The notes beneath the pieces were generated by a model. That model did no database searches, was not told where the DNA came from, and worked only from the letters and a program-made list of their open reading frames with translations. Made by a program: the position numbers and the translations under genes. Of a stretch of 64,000 bases of DNA, positions 35,636 to 44,424 are shown in pieces; position 1 is the stretch's first letter, and each line of letters starts with the position of its first letter. Source of the stretch: Hymenobacter glacieicola (GTDB taxonomy: Bacteria; Bacteroidota; Bacteroidia; Cytophagales; Hymenobacteraceae); NCBI RefSeq assembly GCF_014640315.1, contig NZ_BMGS01000008.1:62001-126000 (forward strand), read 5' to 3'.

Positions 35636-35794
35636 GTGAGAAAGATTGTGACTTTGCTACTAGCCGCCTTAATTGGGGGCACTGGTCTGGCGTCAACGGG
35701 CTGCGCAGCCCGCACTCCACAGCAGAAGAAAACTTTGTCGTACAAGCGCAAAGCCAAATCAGGTAAAGCGCCTTGTCCCTGCGATAGTCACTAA
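35636..35794 (+). CDS. Small lipoprotein, GTG start
   Basis: A 52-residue product begins at the GTG at 35636. A short basic N-terminus (MRKIVT) leads to a hydrophobic core and a lipobox-like LASTGC with Cys23. The mature peptide is only about 30 residues: basic and Lys/Arg-rich, ending PCPCDSH with two more cysteines. A promoter box lies just upstream. Small basic lipoproteins like this are common but uncharacterised in Bacteroidota. Divergent from ade. Confidence 0.65.
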   Translation: MRKIVTLLLAALIGGTGLASTGCAARTPQQKKTLSYKRKAKSGKAPCPCDSH

Positions 35795-35851
35795 CTGGCA
35801 GCACCTCGGTAAGAGCAGTTCGTTTCTTTACGTCAAGTTCTATTTGTACTC

Positions 35852-36502
35852 GTGAAATCCATCCTCTGGCCTGTGCTGCTACTGCTTACAGGGTTGCTGT
35901 TCCGCGCGGGTACCGCCTACGGGCAAGCACCTTATACGAATTACAGTATCAGCGACCCTCGCGCTCTACGCGGCCAGGGAGCTTGCCAGTTACTGGATGG
36001 CAACTGGCGAAGCGGAAAATTGCGCCTGGAGCCATCCGGACACTTGCGGGTGCAGTTCACCGAGGGCGAGGCCACTGTTTACCAGGCCGGGGAGCTGAAA
36101 GCCTTCGTATTGAAAACCGACACGTTTGGGGTAGTACGCAACGTAAGCACGCCCTCACGATGGCTATCGGCTGCATTTGCGCAGAAGCTGTACCAGTATG
36201 GGCAACTGGTCGCCTTCAAGCTTGACCATCGGTACACGGGCGCAAGTGGTCCTGGCTTCAGCGATGATATAGGTGCCCCGACGGGCGCTATGGATTTGGT
36301 TTTGCAACCCGCTACCGGCGACGCGGTAGTTGTACCGGCTGGGCGCGCAGCATTTATCAGAACTATGCTGCCACTGGTAGGCGACTGTCCGGAACTGGCG
36401 GCTCAGATTACCAAAGGCAAAGTAGGGCGTCAGCATATGCAGCAGATTCTGCAAACGTATGCCCGTTGGCAAAAATCAACCTCCCTGCCAACCTCAAACT
36501 AA
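35852..36502 (+). CDS. Secreted protein of unknown function, GTG start
   Basis: The 216-residue protein starts at a GTG and has a clear signal peptide (ILWPVLLLLTGLLFRAG, likely cut after YGQA). The mature region begins with strands (GNWRSGKLRLEPSGHLRVQF) and contains EATVYQAGELKAFVLKTDTF, followed by a helical C-terminus (MQQILQTYARWQ). I recognise no family. The spacing to the next gene (10 bp) suggests an operon with 36513-36905. Confidence 0.72.
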   Translation: MKSILWPVLLLLTGLLFRAGTAYGQAPYTNYSISDPRALRGQGACQLLDGNWRSGKLRLEPSGHLRVQFTEGEATVYQAGELKAFVLKTDTFGVVRNVSTPSRWLSAAFAQKLYQYGQLVAFKLDHRYTGASGPGFSDDIGAPTGAMDLVLQPATGDAVVVPAGRAAFIRTMLPLVGDCPELAAQITKGKVGRQHMQQILQTYARWQKSTSLPTSN

Positions 36503-36512
36503 TCACCCCTGT

Positions 36513-36905
36513 ATGCCCGATTCCAATCCGCTTGCCTCCCTGGTAGCTGCCGCCGAAGCCGTGCGACAGCAGTTGCAGGTAAATAGCTTTGATGCCGCCG
36601 CCGTAGCCCGGCTGGCCGAGTTCATTGAAGGCCAGCGCCCCACCATAAAAGAAACCGACCGTCAGGGCGTTATCACGGCGCTGGGGTGCTTTCTGGGCCA
36701 GTGCCTGGTCGATACCTACGGCGGCACCTGGGCCCAGGGCCCCGATGGCACTACCGGCGTGGGCATCAACCAAACCTCGTTTTTCAATCCTTTTTACCGC
36801 GTAAGCGAGCAACTGACCAAGGGAGAATCCCACTCCGTTGCTGCTTTTTTTGCGGGTGTACCTGAGCGTCTGGCTGCCAAGCCGGGCCGTAAATCCTGGA
36901 TTTAG
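36513..36905 (+). CDS. Cytoplasmic protein of unknown function
   Basis: From the ATG at 36513 there are 130 residues, without signal peptide or membrane segment. A conserved-looking core reads GVITALGCFLGQCLVDTYGG, WAQGPDGTTGVGI and FNPFYRVSEQL, with a compact alpha/beta pattern. I do not recognise the family. It resembles small single-domain proteins often found in Bacteroidota housekeeping clusters. It sits 41 bp before cmk. Confidence 0.72.
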   Translation: MPDSNPLASLVAAAEAVRQQLQVNSFDAAAVARLAEFIEGQRPTIKETDRQGVITALGCFLGQCLVDTYGGTWAQGPDGTTGVGINQTSFFNPFYRVSEQLTKGESHSVAAFFAGVPERLAAKPGRKSWI

Positions 36906-36946
36906 TGAGTCCTTTCAGTCCGCTCGAGCCTAGCCCCGACCTTGCC

Positions 36947-37663
36947 ATGAGAAAAATCGTCATCGCCATCGACGGCTACTCTTCCTGTGGTAAAAGCACG
37001 ACGGCCAAAGCCGTGGCCGCGGAGCTGGGCTACGCCTACATTGATACCGGCGCTATGTACCGGGGCGTAACGTTGTATCTGCTGGAGCATAACATCAGCT
37101 TTGATGATCTGCCACGCGTGGAGCAAGCCCTGCACGACATGCACATTGCCTTCAAGCGCAACCGCAAAACCGGCCGCAATGAGCTGTGCCTCGACGGGGT
37201 AATTCGGGAGGATGAAATTCGGCAAATGCGCATTTCTAACTCCGTAAGCGAAGTATCCGTCATTCCGGCCGTGCGCCATGCCATGGTGCGCCAGCAGCAG
37301 CGCATGGGCCGCAAGCGGGGGGTAGTAATGGATGGGCGCGACATTGGCACTACCGTTTTTCCCGACGCGGAAGTGAAAATCTTTATGACGGCCGACGTCA
37401 TGACCCGCGCCCTGCGCCGGCAGGAAGAGCTGGCGGTGAAAGACGAGCACGTGCCGGTAGAGGAAATTGTGGAAAACCTGCGCAAGCGCGACCACCTGGA
37501 CTCTACCCGCGCGGAAAGCCCCTTGCGCCGCGCCTCCGACGCAGTACTACTCGACACAACCCACATGATGATTGACGAGCAAGTGGATTTTGTGCTCGAG
37601 CGGGTGTCGGCTTCTCTGTTCTCGCTGGCCGCCACGGGCTGGCAGGGCAGCGAGCAGAAATAA
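36947..37663 (+). CDS. cmk: (d)CMP kinase
   Basis: This 238-residue cytidylate kinase phosphorylates CMP and dCMP with ATP. The P-loop is IDGYSSCGKST (residues 8-18), followed by YIDTGAMYRG, VVMDGRDIGT and a lid rich in Arg (RALRRQEEL, DSTRAESPLRRA). I prefer the ATG at 36947 over the GTG at 36905. Its position before ispH is a common arrangement. Confidence 0.94.
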   Translation: MRKIVIAIDGYSSCGKSTTAKAVAAELGYAYIDTGAMYRGVTLYLLEHNISFDDLPRVEQALHDMHIAFKRNRKTGRNELCLDGVIREDEIRQMRISNSVSEVSVIPAVRHAMVRQQQRMGRKRGVVMDGRDIGTTVFPDAEVKIFMTADVMTRALRRQEELAVKDEHVPVEEIVENLRKRDHLDSTRAESPLRRASDAVLLDTTHMMIDEQVDFVLERVSASLFSLAATGWQGSEQK

Positions 37664-37798
37664 GAAGCCAAGCGCTGCCGGGAGCAAAAGTGCGGCAGAA
37701 TTGTTGTAGGTCTACCAGCTATTCGATTCGTGGTCAGCGAATCGACTGCGCCGACACTCTGGCTGCTGACCAAGCCGAAGCGTCACATCTTAGAGTCC

Positions 37799-38683
37799 AT
37801 GAACGTCACCATCGATAAGAATTCCGGCTACTGCTTCGGCGTTGAATTTGCCATTCAAATGGCCGAGGACGAGCTGGGCCAGCAGAAAACACTGTACTGC
37901 CTCGGCGACATTGTGCACAACCGCATGGAGGTAGAGCGCCTGCACGCGCTGGGCCTGCGCATCATCGACCGGGAGCAGTTGGAAGAACTCCACGACGCCA
38001 AGGTGCTCATTCGGGCCCACGGCGAGCCGCCGGAAACCTACGAGCTGGCCCTGCGCAATAACATCGAGCTGATTGATGCTTCCTGCCCGGTGGTGCTCAA
38101 GCTCCAGAACCGGGTGAAGCACGCCTTTGATGCCACTACCCGCCAAAACGGCCAAGTAGTTATCTACGGGCAGCCCGGCCACGCCGAGGTCATTGGCCTG
38201 ACGGGCCAGACCCGCAACGAGGCCATCATTGTCATGACGGAGCAGGACCTCGACCAGGTTGACTTCTCCCGGCCCGTGACCTTGTTCAGCCAGACTACCA
38301 AGAGCACGGCGGGTTTCTACCACATGAAAGAAGTGATAGAGCACCGCATCAGCGCGGCCGGCGGCTCTCTGGAGGCCTTTGACGCCAATGACAGCATCTG
38401 CCGGCAGGTAAGCAACCGGGAGCCCGCGCTGGCCAAGTTTGCCGTCCAGCACGACGTTATCATCTTTGTGAGTGGCCGCAAAAGCTCCAATGGCAAGGCC
38501 CTGTTTTCGGTGGTAAACAAAACCAACCCGCGCAGCTACTTCGTGGAAAATGAGCAGGAGCTGGATGAGGAGTGGTTTCACGGCGCCGAGTCCGTGGGCA
38601 TCTGCGGGGCTACCAGCACGCCCATGTGGCTGATGCAGCGGGTAAAAGACCGGATTGAGGAAGTAGCCGCCCACGCCGTATAG
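37799..38683 (+). CDS. ispH: 4-hydroxy-3-methylbut-2-enyl diphosphate reductase
   Basis: The last enzyme of the MEP isoprenoid pathway (IspH/LytB), 294 residues. The three cluster-binding cysteines are in GYCFGVE (Cys13 region), DASCPVV and GICGATSTP. The substrate-binding IRAHGEPP, GQPGHAEV and QTTKST segments are also present. The ATG at 37799 gives the usual MNVTIDKNSGYCFG start. The MEP route probably feeds menaquinone and carotenoid synthesis here. Confidence 0.96.
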   Translation: MNVTIDKNSGYCFGVEFAIQMAEDELGQQKTLYCLGDIVHNRMEVERLHALGLRIIDREQLEELHDAKVLIRAHGEPPETYELALRNNIELIDASCPVVLKLQNRVKHAFDATTRQNGQVVIYGQPGHAEVIGLTGQTRNEAIIVMTEQDLDQVDFSRPVTLFSQTTKSTAGFYHMKEVIEHRISAAGGSLEAFDANDSICRQVSNREPALAKFAVQHDVIIFVSGRKSSNGKALFSVVNKTNPRSYFVENEQELDEEWFHGAESVGICGATSTPMWLMQRVKDRIEEVAAHAV

Positions 38684-38704
38684 CTCACCTCACATCCTCC
38701 AGCA

Positions 38705-38784
38705 CTGTCATTCCGAGCGAAGCGAGGAATCTGGCCTACCCTCGTGGTGGTGCCCCAGATTCCTCGCCTCGTTCGGAATGACAG
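38705..38784. repeat. 80-bp intergenic hairpin element
   Basis: CTGTCATTCCGAGCGAAGCG (left) and its near-complement CGCCTCGTTCGGAATGACAG (right) form roughly 30-bp arms with few mismatches. The GAGCGAAGCGAGGAATCT core resembles the CTGAGC...GAAGG family found elsewhere in the window. It lies between ispH and the DUF502 gene. Confidence 0.8.
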
Positions 38785-38813
38785 TTTAGAGGGGTAGCTT
38801 GCGCACGGGCCCA

Positions 38814-38821
38814 TATCTTCG
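38814..38821 (+). promoter_or_regulatory. -7-like box TATCTTCG abutting a start codon
   Basis: This differs from TAnnTTTG at one position and ends 4 nt before the ATG at 38826, the same spacing as at 21283-21295. Confidence 0.45.
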
Positions 38822-38825
38822 CGCC

Positions 38826-39380
38826 ATGCGCCGTTTGCTTAATTACTTCCTGAGTGGGTTTCTGATTGTTGCCCCCATTGGCCTGACCATCTACATTCTG
38901 TACGCGCTGCTGCGCTGGCTTAACGACTTGTTTGCGGGGCTGAGCTTTGACGTGCCGGGTCTGGGACTGGTGGTGGCCATCCTGCTGATTTCGGCCGTGG
39001 GGTTCGTGGCAAAGTCGTTTCTGGTGCGGCCCTTCCTGATTATTACGGAGCGGCTCTTGCACCGCACCCCGCTGGTCAGCATCATTTACTCCAGCCTCAA
39101 AGATCTGTTTGACGCTTTCGTGGGCGACAACCAGAAGTTCAACCGGCCGGTGCTCGTGCGCATGAGCGCCACCGAGCAAACCTACAAAATGGGCTTCGTG
39201 ACCCAGCCCAGCATGCAGGCCATTCACCGCGACGATCTGCTGGCGGTGTACTTTCCTCATTCCTACAACTTCTCCGGGGAACTGGTGCTGGTGCCGGTTC
39301 AGAATATCACCTACCTCGACCTACCCAGCAGTGAAGTCATGAAGTTCATCGTCTCGGGTGGCGTATCGAGGCTGGGATAG
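38826..39380 (+). CDS. DUF502 family membrane protein
   Basis: The 184-residue protein has two transmembrane helices in its first 85 residues (YFLSGFLIVAPIGLTIYILY and GLGLVVAILLISAVGFVAK). A soluble domain follows with the family pattern RPFLIITERLLHRTPLVSII and FPHSYNFSGELVLVP. DUF502 proteins are widespread and uncharacterised. The ATG at 38826 directly follows the promoter-like box. Confidence 0.88.
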   Translation: MRRLLNYFLSGFLIVAPIGLTIYILYALLRWLNDLFAGLSFDVPGLGLVVAILLISAVGFVAKSFLVRPFLIITERLLHRTPLVSIIYSSLKDLFDAFVGDNQKFNRPVLVRMSATEQTYKMGFVTQPSMQAIHRDDLLAVYFPHSYNFSGELVLVPVQNITYLDLPSSEVMKFIVSGGVSRLG

Positions 39381-39381
39381 A

Positions 39382-39561
39382 GTGGTGAGATGGTGAGTTT
39401 GTGAAATAGTGAGTAAAAGGTCCGTCATCCTGAGCGGGAGCGAAGGACCGTACCATGCCAGCACGATAATCGTAACAAGGACCTGTTCACGCGTGAGAAG
39501 GCCCTTCGGCTACCGCCTCAGGATGACGGACCTTTTACTCACTGTTTCACCATCTCACCAC
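39382..39561. repeat. 180-bp nested inverted repeat containing 'CTGAGC...GAAGG' copy 2
   Basis: The outer arms are GTGGTGAGATGGTGA (39382-39396) and its exact complement (39547-39561). After an 8-bp insertion on the left, a 30-bp arm follows (39405-39434, ending CCGTCATCCTGAG), complemented with one mismatch at 39517-39546. The interior holds GAAGGACC, CCAGCACG and similar segments shared with the elements at 3287 and 60467. Confidence 0.85.
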
Positions 39562-39570
39562 TTCACCCTC

Positions 39571-40365
39571 ATGAAAACCCACCTGCATTTCCAGAAGTAT
39601 GGTACGGGGCCGCGGGTAGTGCTGGCGTTTCATGGGTACGGGCAGGGCGAAGGGCACTGGCGCACGTTTGTGCAGGCGCTGGGCCCGGGGGTTACGGTGT
39701 ACGCCTTCGACCTGTTCTACCACGGTCGTAGCAAGCTAACTAAAGCCGATGCGCCCCTTACCAAAAAGCGCCTTGCCGAGTTGCTCGGGGAATTTCTGCG
39801 CGCTCAGACCATCGAAAAGTTTAGCTTGCTGGCCTTTAGCATGGGGGCCAAATTCGCCCTTACCCTGGCCGAGCAAGTGCCGGAGCAGGTAGAGCAGATC
39901 TGGCTGATTGCGCCCGATGGCTTGCAGCGGCAGTTCTGGTACGCGTTGGCTACCTACCCACCCTGGATGCGCGGGGTGCTGGGCCGGGCGGTACTGCGCC
40001 CCCAACGGATTCTGCGCTTCCTCGACACACTGCACCAGCGGCGCCTTCTCGATGCCAACCTTATCCGTTTTGCCCAGTGGCAGCTCGACAGCCGGGAAAA
40101 GCGCCTGCGGGTGTACCGCAGCTGGACGGGGTTTCGCCGGCTGACTTTCGACCTGAGCAAGCTGGCCGCTACCCTTAACCGCCAGCCCACGCCCGTCACG
40201 TTCTTTCTGGGCCGCCACGACCGGGTGATTCCGCACGCAGGATTACAAGGGTTTATTGCCTCCCTGCGGGCGGCTCACACGGTGCTGCTGGAGGCGGGCC
40301 ACGCCGGCCTCATCTATGACGTAGCAGCCTACCTGCGCCGCCACCCCGAGCTGCGTTTAGCTTAG
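39571..40365 (+). CDS. Alpha/beta hydrolase
   Basis: From the ATG at 39571 there are 264 residues. The hydrolase fold is clear: oxyanion segment [12 protein letters not shown] (19-30), nucleophile Ser90 in LAFSMGAKF, acid Asp in [10 protein letters not shown] and His in LEAGHAGL near the C-terminus. The substrate is unknown. The frame is open upstream through the inverted repeat, but that part is not protein-like. The gene overlaps the convergent macrodomain gene by 9 bp. Confidence 0.88.
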   Translation: MKTHLHFQKYGTGPRVVLAFHGYGQGEGHWRTFVQALGPGVTVYAFDLFYHGRSKLTKADAPLTKKRLAELLGEFLRAQTIEKFSLLAFSMGAKFALTLAEQVPEQVEQIWLIAPDGLQRQFWYALATYPPWMRGVLGRAVLRPQRILRFLDTLHQRRLLDANLIRFAQWQLDSREKRLRVYRSWTGFRRLTFDLSKLAATLNRQPTPVTFFLGRHDRVIPHAGLQGFIASLRAAHTVLLEAGHAGLIYDVAAYLRRHPELRLA

Positions 40366-40926
40366 CGTGCGGGCCAGCAGCTCATATCCGTCGTCGTCAA
40401 AGGCTACGAAAACGACCTCCTGCGGAAACTCGTGCGCCTGCAGAAACTGCTTTACTTCCCGGGTGGCGATTTCCGCTGCTTCCGCTTTGGGGTAGCCGTA
40501 GATGCCCGTGCTGATGCCCGGAAAAGCTACGCTACCTAGGCGGTGTTGCTCGGCCAGGCGCAGGCTGTTGCGGTAGCAGTTGGCCAGCAGCTCCGGCTCG
40601 TGCTGGTGGCCACCGTTCCAGACCGGGCCTACCGTGTGAATAACATGACGAGCCGGCAGCCTTCCGCCCGTGGTGATGACGGCCTGCCCGGTAGCCAGCC
40701 CGCTGCCGTAGTGGCTGGCGCGCAGGGCACGGCAGGCTTCCAGAATTTCGGGGCCGCCGGCGCGGTGAATGGCCCCATCAACGCCGCCCCCGCCCAGCAG
40801 GCTGGAGTTGGCCGCATTCACCACGGCGTCGGTGTCCAGGTGAACAATGTTGCCGCGGTAGAGCAGGACGCGGCCGAAGCGCCGGGCTTCCGTGCGCCAG
40901 CTTGCAGGAGAGGAGGTATCAGGCAT
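40357..40926 (-). CDS. Macrodomain protein (O-acetyl-ADP-ribose deacetylase-like)
   Basis: This 189-residue protein is a stand-alone macrodomain of the YmdB/MacroD type, which removes acetyl groups from O-acetyl-ADP-ribose or ADP-ribose from proteins. [20 protein letters not shown] contains the catalytic loop with Asn and Asp residues, [11 protein letters not shown] follows, and [10 protein letters not shown] is the diphosphate-binding loop. A GTG two codons upstream of the ATG at 40926 is possible. There is no adjacent sirtuin or ADP-ribosyltransferase. Confidence 0.93.
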   Translation of the reverse strand: MPDTSSPASWRTEARRFGRVLLYRGNIVHLDTDAVVNAANSSLLGGGGVDGAIHRAGGPEILEACRALRASHYGSGLATGQAVITTGGRLPARHVIHTVGPVWNGGHQHEPELLANCYRNSLRLAEQHRLGSVAFPGISTGIYGYPKAEAAEIATREVKQFLQAHEFPQEVVFVAFDDDGYELLARTLS

Positions 40927-41137
40927 GACCACTGGGGTAGGGTTTCCGCTCCCTAACGCCTCCGGTGCGGCGGCTGTTGCCCTTTCCTCGTGCCTAAAGC
41001 TGCCGGGGTGCTACCGGTTCAGAGGCCCATTTTAACGGTTCAGCCCTCCCAAATGTCGGTTTGAGTAGATATGAATTTGCGTATATTGAGTAGCGTCCTA
41101 CGTTTGAGCATCCAACAACTAGAAACCCTACGCACCC

Positions 41138-41422
41138 ATGGAAACCTCCCAGCGCGACCCTCAACTATGGCGGATGGCGAAAGACCGCGCCAAGTTCAAG
41201 TCCCACCTGTTTACCTATATCACCGTCAACGCCTTGCTCTGGACCATCTGGCTGCTGACGGGTCGGCCTGCTACGCCGCTGCCCTGGCCCGTGTGGTCCA
41301 CGGTGTTCTGGGGCATTGGAGTTGCCATTCAGGGCTTTTCTACCTACGGCAGCATGGGCCGGGCGCAGCTCTCGGAGCGGGAGTATGAGCGGCTAGTGCG
41401 CGAACGAGCTAACCGCGTGTAA
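41138..41422 (+). CDS. 2TM domain protein
   Basis: The 94-residue protein has two hydrophobic helices (HLFTYITVNALLWTIWLL and VWSTVFWGIGVAIQGFSTYG) flanked by a basic N-terminal helix and a charged tail. This matches the small 2TM family, which also occurs fused to Bacteroidota sensor proteins. Function unknown. Single gene with a 211-bp upstream gap. Confidence 0.82.
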   Translation: METSQRDPQLWRMAKDRAKFKSHLFTYITVNALLWTIWLLTGRPATPLPWPVWSTVFWGIGVAIQGFSTYGSMGRAQLSEREYERLVRERANRV

Positions 41423-41489
41423 ATCAGAATGCCACCGCAGCTACTACCCGAGCTGCAACCTTACGGCCGGGCCCGGGGTTTGTGGCAGT

Positions 41490-42635
41490 ATGAACATGCG
41501 CCACTTCCTTCCCCTGCTCGCCCTGACCCCGCTGGCCCTGGCCTCCTTGGCACTTAAACCGAAACCGAGCCCCGCGCCGGCTGCGCCGGCCGCCGATGTT
41601 AACCTGAGCAAAATCAAGCTGCCGGCTGGCTTTACCATCAGCTACTTCGCCAAAGGCGTACAAAGCGCTCGGGAGCTGGCCGTGGGCCCCGACGGCACGG
41701 TGTACGTGGGCACCAAGGATGACAAGGTGTTTGCCCTGCCCGACCGTAACAAGGATGGGCGGGCCGACGAGGTAGTAACCGTGGCTACCGGCCTGAACGC
41801 GCCTAACGGGGTAGCCGTGCGCAACGGAGCCCTGTACGTGGCGGAAATTAACCGGATTCTGCGCTACGACAACATTGCGGCCCGCCTTCGCCAGAAGCCC
41901 AAGCCCGCGGTGGTGTACGGCAAGCTCCCGACCAAGGAGTGGCACGGCTACCGCTACATTGCCTTCGGGCCCGATGGCAAGCTCTACGTGCCAGTAGGGG
42001 CTCCCTGCAACAGCTGCCTGCCCGAAGAGCCGATTTACGCCACCATCAACCGCATGAACCCCGACAGCTCGGGCCTGGAAACCTACGCCTACGGAGTGCG
42101 CAATACGGTCGGCTTCGACTGGAGCCCCCAGGACAAGGCCCTGTGGTTTACCGATAACGGCCGCGACCAGCTCGGTGATAACCTGCCCGCCGACGAGCTG
42201 AACCGCTCCGCCGGCCCCGGCCAGCACTTTGGCTTCCCATACTTTTTTGCCGGCGACGTGCCCGACCCGGAGTTTAGCCGAGGCAAATCGGCTAGTACTT
42301 ACATCAAACCCGCCCGCAAGCTGGGGGCTCACGTGGCGGCTTTGGGCATGAAATTCTACACCGGCAAGCAGTTTCCGGCCCAGTACCGCAACCAGATTTT
42401 TATTCCCGAGCACGGGTCCTGGAACCGCAGCAACAAAATCGGCTACCGCATCAGCCTCGTGCGCCTCGATGCCACCGGCAAGCAAACCCGCAGCTACGAA
42501 ACCTTCGCTGAGGGCTGGCTGCAGGGCCAAACGCCCTGGGGCCGCCCCGTCTGCCTGCTCGTGCTCCCCGATGGCTCCCTGCTGGTTTCCGACGACCAGA
42601 ACGACGCCGTCTACCGCATCAGCTACAAGGGGTAA
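41490..42635 (+). CDS. Secreted PQQ-type sugar (glucose/sorbosone) dehydrogenase
   Basis: This 381-residue protein has a signal peptide (MRHFLPLLALTPLALASLAL) and a six-bladed propeller of the soluble glucose/sorbosone dehydrogenase family. Typical segments are LAVGPDGTVYVGT, GLNAPNGVAV, YRYIAFGPDGKLYVPVGAPC, WFTDNGRDQLGDNLPADELN and IFIPEHGSWNR. It would oxidise sugars in the periplasm with pyrroloquinoline quinone. No PQQ synthesis genes are in the window, and it lacks an attached cytochrome domain. A 32-bp-arm inverted repeat directly follows. Confidence 0.88.
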   Translation: MNMRHFLPLLALTPLALASLALKPKPSPAPAAPAADVNLSKIKLPAGFTISYFAKGVQSARELAVGPDGTVYVGTKDDKVFALPDRNKDGRADEVVTVATGLNAPNGVAVRNGALYVAEINRILRYDNIAARLRQKPKPAVVYGKLPTKEWHGYRYIAFGPDGKLYVPVGAPCNSCLPEEPIYATINRMNPDSSGLETYAYGVRNTVGFDWSPQDKALWFTDNGRDQLGDNLPADELNRSAGPGQHFGFPYFFAGDVPDPEFSRGKSASTYIKPARKLGAHVAALGMKFYTGKQFPAQYRNQIFIPEHGSWNRSNKIGYRISLVRLDATGKQTRSYETFAEGWLQGQTPWGRPVCLLVLPDGSLLVSDDQNDAVYRISYKG

Positions 42636-42636
42636 A

Positions 42637-42754
42637 GGTGAAATTGTGAGATGGGGAAAGGGTGAGTTGTCGTTCGAATGGCTTTACTGGCGCATATTGC
42701 GCCTGCGGGGCCAAGAACAGCAAACTCACCCTTTCCCCATCTCACAATTTCACC
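42637..42754. repeat. Perfect 32-bp inverted repeat with 54-nt loop
   Basis: Positions 42637-42668 (GGTGAAATTGTGAGATGGGG and on) are the exact reverse complement of 42723-42754. The loop contains a small palindrome (GGCGCATATTGCGCC). The repeat begins directly after the stop codon of the dehydrogenase and ends 4 bp before the start of the next gene, so it fills the whole gap. Its arms share GTGAGATGG with the element at 39382. Confidence 0.95.
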
Positions 42755-42758
42755 ACTT

Positions 42759-43220
42759 ATGAAGCAGCGCGGACCGAAGCGAACAGTGGGGCGGCGGGAA
42801 CTGGTCGACTTCCCGCATTTCCAAGTGTGGGGAGTGGAAGCCAAGGTGGACACCGGCGCGTATACCGGCGCTATTCACTGCTCTAACATTCACGTGGAAA
42901 CCGGGGCCGATGGCCGTCAGCGCCTGCACGTGCAGCTGCTAGACACCCCGCACCCTAACTTCGATGGGCTGCCCATGCAGTTCGATGAGTTCACGCTGCG
43001 CGACATCCGCAGCTCTAATGGAGAGGTGCAGGAGCGCTACGTAATCCGGGCGGCCGTGCGGCTGTTTGGGGAGGATTTCGAAACAGAATTTTCGCTTTCT
43101 GACCGCTCCGATATGAAGTATCCCGTACTAATCGGCCGGGTGCTGCTGCGCGAGGCCCGGTTGGTGGTAGATGTAGCCCGGCGCAACCTGTCGTATAAAA
43201 ATAAGCTTGCGGCCCGCTAA
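42759..43220 (+). CDS. RimB-like retropepsin-fold protease (ATP-dependent zinc protease family)
   Basis: From the ATG at 42759 there are 153 residues. The pattern [21 protein letters not shown] with [14 protein letters not shown] gives the aspartic-protease-like DTGA motif of the family formerly called ATP-dependent zinc proteases. The C-terminal [20 protein letters not shown] is also typical. Family members (RimB) are encoded next to RimK and are reported to modulate glutamate tails added to ribosomal protein S6. Its position 80 bp before rimK supports this. Confidence 0.88.
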   Translation: MKQRGPKRTVGRRELVDFPHFQVWGVEAKVDTGAYTGAIHCSNIHVETGADGRQRLHVQLLDTPHPNFDGLPMQFDEFTLRDIRSSNGEVQERYVIRAAVRLFGEDFETEFSLSDRSDMKYPVLIGRVLLREARLVVDVARRNLSYKNKLAAR

Positions 43221-43248
43221 CCGGGGCCAGCTTGCGGTGTAGGTCACC

Positions 43249-43256
43249 TATCTTTG
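43249..43256 (+). promoter_or_regulatory. Bacteroidota -7 box (TATCTTTG) before rimK
   Basis: TATCTTTG fits TAnnTTTG, 44 nt before the rimK ATG. This suggests rimK has a promoter of its own besides read-through from the rimB-like gene. Confidence 0.55.
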
Positions 43257-43300
43257 CCCGGCGCGTCTGCCCCTATTCTTTCATACCTATCCTGCTTCCA

Positions 43301-44245
43301 ATGAAACTGGCGATTCTGTCGCGTGAGCCAAAGCTATACTCTACCACCCGCCTTGTGGAAGCTGCCGAACAGCGCGGCCATGAGGCCGTGGTAGTGGATC
43401 ATTTGCACTGCAATCTGGTGCTGGAAAAGGGCAAGCCTGGCATCATCTACGAGGGCCAGAAGCTGGAAGGCTTCGATGCCATTATTCCCCGCATCGGGGC
43501 TTCCGTGACGTTTTATGGCTGCGCCGTGGTACGGCAATTTGAGATGATGAAGGTGCGCACGGCCGTGGAAAGCCAAGCCATCGTGCGCAGCCGCGACAAG
43601 CTCCGCTCCATGCAGATTCTGAGTCGGGCCGGAGTGGGCATGCCGAAAACGGCCTTCACCAACTACTCCGACGAAGTACCCGAAATGATTCAGCAGGTAG
43701 GCGGGGCGCCCGTCATTATCAAGCTGCTGGAAGGCACCCAGGGCCTGGGCGTGGTGCTGGCCGAGTCAGCCAAGGCGGCCCAGTCCGTTATCGAGGCGTT
43801 TCACAATCTGAAGGCCCGCATTATTGTGCAGGAGTTCATTGCCGAAAGCAAGGGCGCTGATTTGCGCGCTTTTGTGGTGAACGGGGAGGTAGTGGGGGCC
43901 ATGAAGCGCCAGGGCAAGGAAGGCGAGTTCCGCTCCAACCTGCACCGCGGCGGCTCCGGCACTCTCGTAAAGCTAACCCGGGCCGAAAAAGCCGCCGCCC
44001 TGCTGGCCACCAAGGCCCTGGGCTTGGGTATTGCCGGCGTGGACATGCTGCAAAGCAAGCGCGGCCCGCTGGTGCTGGAGGTCAATTCTTCGCCGGGTCT
44101 GGAAGGCATTGAAAAAGCCACCGGCCTGAACATTGCCGGCAAAATTATTGAGTACACTGAGCAATTGTCGCAGAAGAAAAAGCGGCCTAAAGCAGCCGCC
44201 AAGCCCACTGAGCCCGAAGTACTACCCGATAATCAGGCCGACTAA
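43301..44245 (+). CDS. rimK: RimK-family ATP-grasp glutamate ligase
   Basis: The 314-residue protein has the RimK layout: N-terminal pre-ATP-grasp ([20 protein letters not shown]), central [16 protein letters not shown], and the ATP-grasp core with [35 protein letters not shown] and the metal-binding [20 protein letters not shown]. RimK ligates glutamates to the C-terminus of ribosomal protein S6. The C-terminus here carries a Lys/Ala/Pro-rich tail after about residue 290. The upstream in-frame extension to 43232 overlaps the promoter box and is rejected. Confidence 0.94.
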   Translation: MKLAILSREPKLYSTTRLVEAAEQRGHEAVVVDHLHCNLVLEKGKPGIIYEGQKLEGFDAIIPRIGASVTFYGCAVVRQFEMMKVRTAVESQAIVRSRDKLRSMQILSRAGVGMPKTAFTNYSDEVPEMIQQVGGAPVIIKLLEGTQGLGVVLAESAKAAQSVIEAFHNLKARIIVQEFIAESKGADLRAFVVNGEVVGAMKRQGKEGEFRSNLHRGGSGTLVKLTRAEKAAALLATKALGLGIAGVDMLQSKRGPLVLEVNSSPGLEGIEKATGLNIAGKIIEYTEQLSQKKKRPKAAAKPTEPEVLPDNQAD

Positions 44246-44318
44246 CTTGGCAGCCGGTGGGCTGGCACCGCCGCCCGCTCTTGCCACCAGGGGCAGAACC
44301 TAGCGCCTGAAAGTATCA

Positions 44319-44358
44319 TAAACGACCAGGGTTCCGGTGGGGAAGCCTGGTCGTTTGT
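44319..44358 (+). terminator. Terminator after rimK
   Basis: AACGACCAGG and CCTGGTCGTT, extended by GTTCC/GGAA, form the stem, followed by TGTTTT. Confidence 0.7.
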
Positions 44359-44424
44359 TTTACGCCGCGGTCGGGTCGGCCGGGTTTTTGTAGTCCCGTA
44401 GAAATCAAGTTATTCCGCACTGCC

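Noticed and set aside
39409-39570. N-terminal extension of the alpha/beta hydrolase through the inverted repeat
   Set aside because: The 54 extra codons lie entirely inside the palindromic element. The hydrolase fold begins directly after the ATG at 39571.
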